Source: Echinarachnius parma (Eukaryota > Echinodermata > Echinoidea > Clypeasteroida > Echinarachniidae). Taken from it: DNA of 64,000 bases. A model generated the notes under the pieces. The model was given only the letters and a program-made list of their open reading frames with translations. It had not been told where the DNA came from and searched no databases. The stretch spans positions 24,636-88,635 of the forward strand of contig JBAMJV010000894.1 of the NCBI GenBank assembly GCA_037951105.1, in the 5' to 3' direction. Positions 60,051 to 64,000 of the stretch are shown here, in pieces; position 1 is the first letter of the stretch; every line of letters starts with the position of its first letter. The translations under genes and the position numbers were made by a program.

Positions 60051-60170
60051 TGGGTTCAAATCATGTGACACGCTAGAGCTACACGCGGACAGGGGCTACC
60101 TGCTCTGGACCAACCCCAGGGGGTCCTTCGAGGTGCGATTCAAATACGGGAACCAAGGAGACGACTTCAG
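60051..60170 (+). CDS. Unrecognised protein, second coding exon
   Basis: Acceptor CAATTTCAG, donor GTACGT, 120 bases, phase 2 in and out. It encodes GGFKSCDTLELHADRGYLLW followed by TNPRGSFEVRFKYGNQGDDFR. Alternating hydrophobic residues and Trp suggest a beta-rich fold, which is inference. No later exon is found before 64000, so the gene probably continues beyond the window or has a very long intron. Confidence 0.7.
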
Positions 60171-60694
60171 GTACGTCACGTGATCATTTACCCGCCCTAT
60201 GATTGGATGGTGGTATATTTACACACTCAGTAGCGTATAGCTACGCGGGCACGGGTGGGGCGGGGGCACGTGACAATGATTTGATAAAGCAGTACAAATC
60301 ATGAGAAGAAAATTCCCCCAAAAAAGAAATACAATCATTTGTGTGTCCTCTAATTCGACTGACCACACTATACGACAATGCTTTACCTGCAAACAAGCAT
60401 ACTAGTCATTGTCATTACCGTACAGTTGACTCAATATGTCAGTAGTCATCTCATTTACTCATTTTCTACTGGAGAAACGAGGAGAATATAATAAAATGCA
60501 TGCTCACAAGATATAATTTATAACCAACAAACTTACCAGACATGCCAAAATGTACACGACTACCTGAAAATATCGTGTAACATTTGATTTTAATTATCAT
60601 GGTTATGTGCAAAGTGTTTTTATTATTTTGAAGAAAATGTGTTTGGGATTTCTTATAAAGTTACTAAAACCAGGCGACACCCTAACTCATGCGA

Positions 60695-60781
60695 ACGCAC
60701 GCACACACCCACACACCCACGCACACATTCATACATATACATACACACTTACAGTCAAACACACACACACACACCGTCACA

Positions 60782-60849
<68 letters not shown>

Positions 60850-61030
60850 CCAGACGAACTTACACACACAAACACACAACACACAAACATACTAACACAC
60901 ACACACTGCGTTCACAGAAACACGCACACGCAGACAAGCGCACACCCACAAACACACAACACACAAACTCACAAACACACACACACATATATAGATAGGC
61001 ACAAACAAACATGCACACAAACACAAAAAC
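60695..61030. repeat. CA-rich microsatellite region
   Basis: CA dinucleotide runs with CACACC, ACAAAC and ACGC variants extend over about 330 bp; the longest pure CA tract is near 60784-60818. The His/Thr-rich ORFs across it are artefacts of the repeat. Confidence 0.95.
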
Positions 61031-61575
61031 AACTAACACTACCAACAATGCACACGAACATTAGTACGCTGTACATGAATATCAAGATGGATTGTGCAAC
61101 ACCCACGCCTTGTTCAATGCTGAAATATGTTGGTGCACTGCAAATAAACACTAATAAATCATCGTGCTGTGAGGCGAAATCGTTTTGAATTCCTGGGCTT
61201 CAAACTGTGGCACGCATGCAATCTACGACTACGTGACAAGAGGTTTATCCCGCTCGTCTACTGAAGATATTAACCTCTAAAGGTATATACTATGTACTAC
61301 GTTTTCATGAAAAAAGGCATTCGGTGGAATGAGAGAATTATATCAGTTTTCTAGCCAAATAATAATGAAAATATTAACACTGAAAACGTGTAACTCTTAC
61401 GTACGAAATAAAATTATGTAAGTTTGTATTATAATCTTGGAAAGATTCCCCTAATTGTCAAATTCTTACATTTGACCTTCGTTTTTGCGATTATCCTCCG
61501 TAAATGTTATAAAGTTCCATTTAAAGTGACGACTATTTTGTATTTTTGAAACTTAAAATTTGAAGATTGAGATTA

Positions 61576-61804
61576 AAAAGAAGAAGAAGAAGAAGAAGAA
61601 GGAAGAAGAAGAAGAAAGAAGGAAGAAAAGAAAGAAGAAGAAGAAGGAAGAGAAGAAGAAGAAGAAGAAGAAGAAGAAGAAGAAGAAGAAGAAGAAAAGA
61701 AGAAGAAGAGAAGAAGAAGAAGAAGTAAGAAGAAAGAAGAAGAAGAAGAAGAAGAAGAAGAAGAAAAAGGAAAGAAGAAGAAGAAGAAGAAGAAGAAGAA
61801 GAAG

Positions 61805-61865
<61 letters not shown>

Positions 61866-61985
61866 AAGAAGAAGAAGAAGAAGAAGAAGAAGAAGAAGAA
61901 GAAGAGAGAAGAAGAAAGAAGAAGAAGGAAGAAGAAGAAGAAGAAGAAGAAGAAGGAGAAGGAGGAGGAGGAGGAGGAGGAGAAT
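61576..61985. repeat. GAA trinucleotide microsatellite, about 410 bp, ending in GGA repeats
   Basis: It is nearly uninterrupted GAA/AGA/GGA purine sequence, ending GGAGGAGGAGGAGGA. Long GAA·TTC tracts can form triplex (H-DNA). Lys/Glu-rich and Ser/Phe-rich ORFs in it are artefacts. Confidence 0.97.
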
Positions 61986-62064
61986 TAGGAGAGGAGGAAA
62001 GAGGATGTAGGATGACAGATGCTAGCAATTGCACAATAACAAAGATAACCAATGATAACGTATA

Positions 62065-62201
62065 CAGTGGCGTAGCCAGGAACTATATGCAAGGGGGATC
62101 AAATCTGCGATCGCGTAAGCCGAGCCGATTTGGTTGGTCCAAGGGGGGGGGGGGGGGGGGGGGGGGGGGGGTAGGCTCGGGCCTCCCCGCCAGCGCCACT
62201 G
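62065..62201. mobile_element. Short transposon remnant with CAGTGGCG ends and a poly-G core
   Basis: CAGTGGCGTAGCCAGG at the left and CGCCACTG at the right are inverted over 8 bp, with CGTATA near both outer sides. A run of about 29 G (62143-62171) fills the centre. CAGTGGCGTAGC-type ends are common on metazoan DNA transposons. Confidence 0.55.
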
Positions 62202-62314
62202 GCGTATACCATGGAAAACAGTGAGTGGAGAATTAGTCCCTGGCAGAATGTTATACCATCAATGATTACATGCTGAAGACAAACGACAACGACATCATCA
62301 TTGCAGGAGCTTAA

Positions 62315-62673
62315 AGTGAGGCCTGTAAAGTGTCAGAAATTGCCCAAAATGTACATTTGAGACTTCAATCCTATACCAAAATCATTGTAAGATATGTCTG
62401 AATGATGTGTAAACGTTTCATTGAACAGGATCACTGCTTCCTGGTTAAAAAAGCGAAAATATGCGTCAGCTTTACAACGGACGTTTATGACCGGGTTAAT
62501 ATTAACGCTTTTGAGCTGATCTACGATAGATATCGTCATACTAAAGGGGCATTTGAAAAAAAATCTAACCGTATTTTATTCTTCTCTTACCATAAGCTAA
62601 ACAAACACGTAGAAGAGAAACGAGGAAGCTCCAAATAATGTTAGTGGAGTTAGACACTTTGCAGGCCTCACCT
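62315..62673. mobile_element. TTAA MITE, well-preserved copy (family of 31644)
   Basis: TTAA (62311-62314 and 62674-62677) flanks inverted ends AGTGAGGCCTGTAAAGTGTC and GACACTTTGCAGGCCTCACC. The 359-bp interior matches 31644-32008. Confidence 0.85.
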
Positions 62674-62941
62674 TTAACAAGATTCATTTCATCTGCGACC
62701 ATACACCTTTTCTTCAAGTCTAGGTTTCATGCACCACCCACTACCTTCTGTATTTATCCGGGGATTACTATCGCTTGATATCACTCTCGATGATACGAAC
62801 AAATGGAATTTTGTTTTGATAATAATTATGTGAGCGCCAAAGTTATCGGGAGGTCACCCATATATACGTAACCCCTCACTTTTTAATCGATATAGATATT
62901 TGAATATTATGCATTCATGGATAAGAACGCGAGGCGAACAT

Positions 62942-62946
62942 CGGGG

Positions 62947-62982
<36 letters not shown>

Positions 62983-63290
62983 GGTTTTCACAAAGCTGAA
63001 CCAAGTTGAACCTAACATTAAGTTGGACATAGCTATTATGGAAAGCCGTTAGTTTCCTTGTAAAAATTGATTCTTAAAAAAGCATAAAATCATTTTGATA
63101 ACAAATAACAGTAATATTTGTTATCATATGAAGGAGCCTTGAAGTATTGATATTTATTTTGTTTGCTGGAAGCTTCAATTACTTTTTGTGTTGCTTTTGA
63201 TATAATCCAAGGCTACAAAATGGATTTCCATAATAGTTAGGTCCAACTTAGAGGTAAGTTCAACTTAGGATCTTTGTGAAACACTCCCCA
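62942..63290. mobile_element. MITE of the GGGGTGTTTCACAAAGAT family, copy 3, with poly-G expansion
   Basis: The right end CTTAGGATCTTTGTGAAACA followed by CTCCCC pairs with the left TGGTTTTCACAAAGCTGAAC. The G-run expected at the left terminus has expanded to about 40 bases, G with rare A (62942-62981). Confidence 0.75.
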
Positions 63291-63616
63291 GTAGGCCCAG
63301 TCTATAATGTTTTTAGAATCATGCACTCAATGTCACTTTCTCATTTGCACCGCTCGATCTGGAACCTTAACATTCTTTCTTCGATTAAGAGGACACATCC
63401 CGGTGGGGGTATGGTAATCGTCATCAGATGTCGAGAGGTTACTCAGGAATTTTAATAAGCCGAATTTTTGAAGGTGAAGTAGTACGGATTTAAAGTAGAC
63501 CCTAGTGCATTACCCCCGTCTTTATGCGTATCTTGGCGCGAAAGGCCATATTAGTTTTGTATGAGACAGTTTTATTTTCGATGGTGTCGTTAGTGGGAAT
63601 AAGGCTATGCGATATA

Positions 63617-63827
63617 GAGTACCGAAGTGTGACGTCAGAGCTATTCATTGCCATGGGTGATGGTTCTAAACAATGTCAGGCAAGCAATGAATTGGTGATC
63701 TAGCGGTTGCTAAGAAGGCATTCGTCCAGCTCCAACCCACTGCCACAGGCCAGTATGAAAGGAAAAGTTGTTTAGAAACCATTACTTGCCATAACAAAAG
63801 CATGTGAACGTCACTACTTCGGTACTC
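63617..63827. mobile_element. TA-flanked MITE with GAGTACCGAAGT ends
   Basis: Ends GAGTACCGAAGTGTGACGTC and GACGTTCAC-type inverted counterpart ending CTTCGGTACTC are flanked by TA (63615-63616 and 63828-63829). The 211-bp element has no coding capacity. Confidence 0.8.
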
Positions 63828-64000
63828 TATGGTCCGTGATGCCAAAAATAATAAGTATGTAGACTTTGAAGAAAAGGGAAGGGTGGCAAGAGGCAGCACT
63901 TATCTCCTTCCCCTTGATTTTGGACATGATGGAATTCTCGACCTCTCCTTTTTATAGAAATATATAACAAAAACCATACTTGGGGCCGGATGCTCTTTTG

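Noticed and set aside
60607..61188. 193-residue Thr/His-rich ORF
   Set aside because: It reads straight through the CA microsatellite; composition is dictated by the repeat and there is no splice or homology support.
61560..62052. Lys/Glu-rich and antisense Ser/Phe-rich ORFs
   Set aside because: Both are translations of the GAA tract.

Overview
The window reads as nuclear DNA of a marine invertebrate deuterostome, most likely an echinoderm. It is AT-rich, has intron-rich genes with canonical GT/AG splice sites, carries dense short DNA transposons (TTAA- and TA-flanked), and holds a Helitron-type element with central tandem repeats. The phylum is inferred from general character and not proven by any one sequence.

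Two genes are recognised with confidence. (1) A plus-strand ASPP-family gene (ASPP1/ASPP2-like) runs from 9441 to the stop at 33412. It has coiled-coil exons, one very long proline-rich exon (28240-30222) with the PP1-docking RVRF motif, ankyrin exons and an SH3 exon. Its 5' exons (N-terminal ubiquitin-like/RA region) are not seen and probably lie left of the window. (2) A minus-strand MED29 gene (Mediator subunit 29) has four coding exons between 44991 and 40963 giving a 199-residue protein. A third, unrecognised plus-strand gene starts near 56.43 kb (TATA box plus initiator) with coding exons 56831-57093 and 60051-60170, and continues out of the window.

Layout: 0-2.5 kb, a transposon-like block with an iterated 15-bp motif; 5.0-6.7 kb, a small inverted-repeat element and a Helitron-type element with 151-bp central repeats; 9.4-33.4 kb, the ASPP gene with duplicated exons and several MITEs in introns; 33.4-40.4 kb, its 3' flank, a tRNA-like sequence and MITEs; 40.5-45.2 kb, MED29 with two decayed extra copies of its last exon and nested mobile elements in its introns; 45.8-52.7 kb, a large nested transposon stack whose inner 5.25 kb is almost entirely ACGTC-rich satellite; 53-56.4 kb, further transposon debris; 56.4-60.2 kb, the unrecognised gene; 60.7-62 kb, long CA and GAA microsatellites; 62-64 kb, four more short transposons.

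ASPP proteins bridge p53-family factors and PP1 phosphatase; MED29 is a Mediator subunit. Nothing links the two functionally beyond proximity. The points most worth a second look are the nested element at 45820-52741, the iteron family it shares with 397-2547, the nuclear-receptor DR1-type arrays in the 151-bp repeats, and the tandem exon duplications in both genes.
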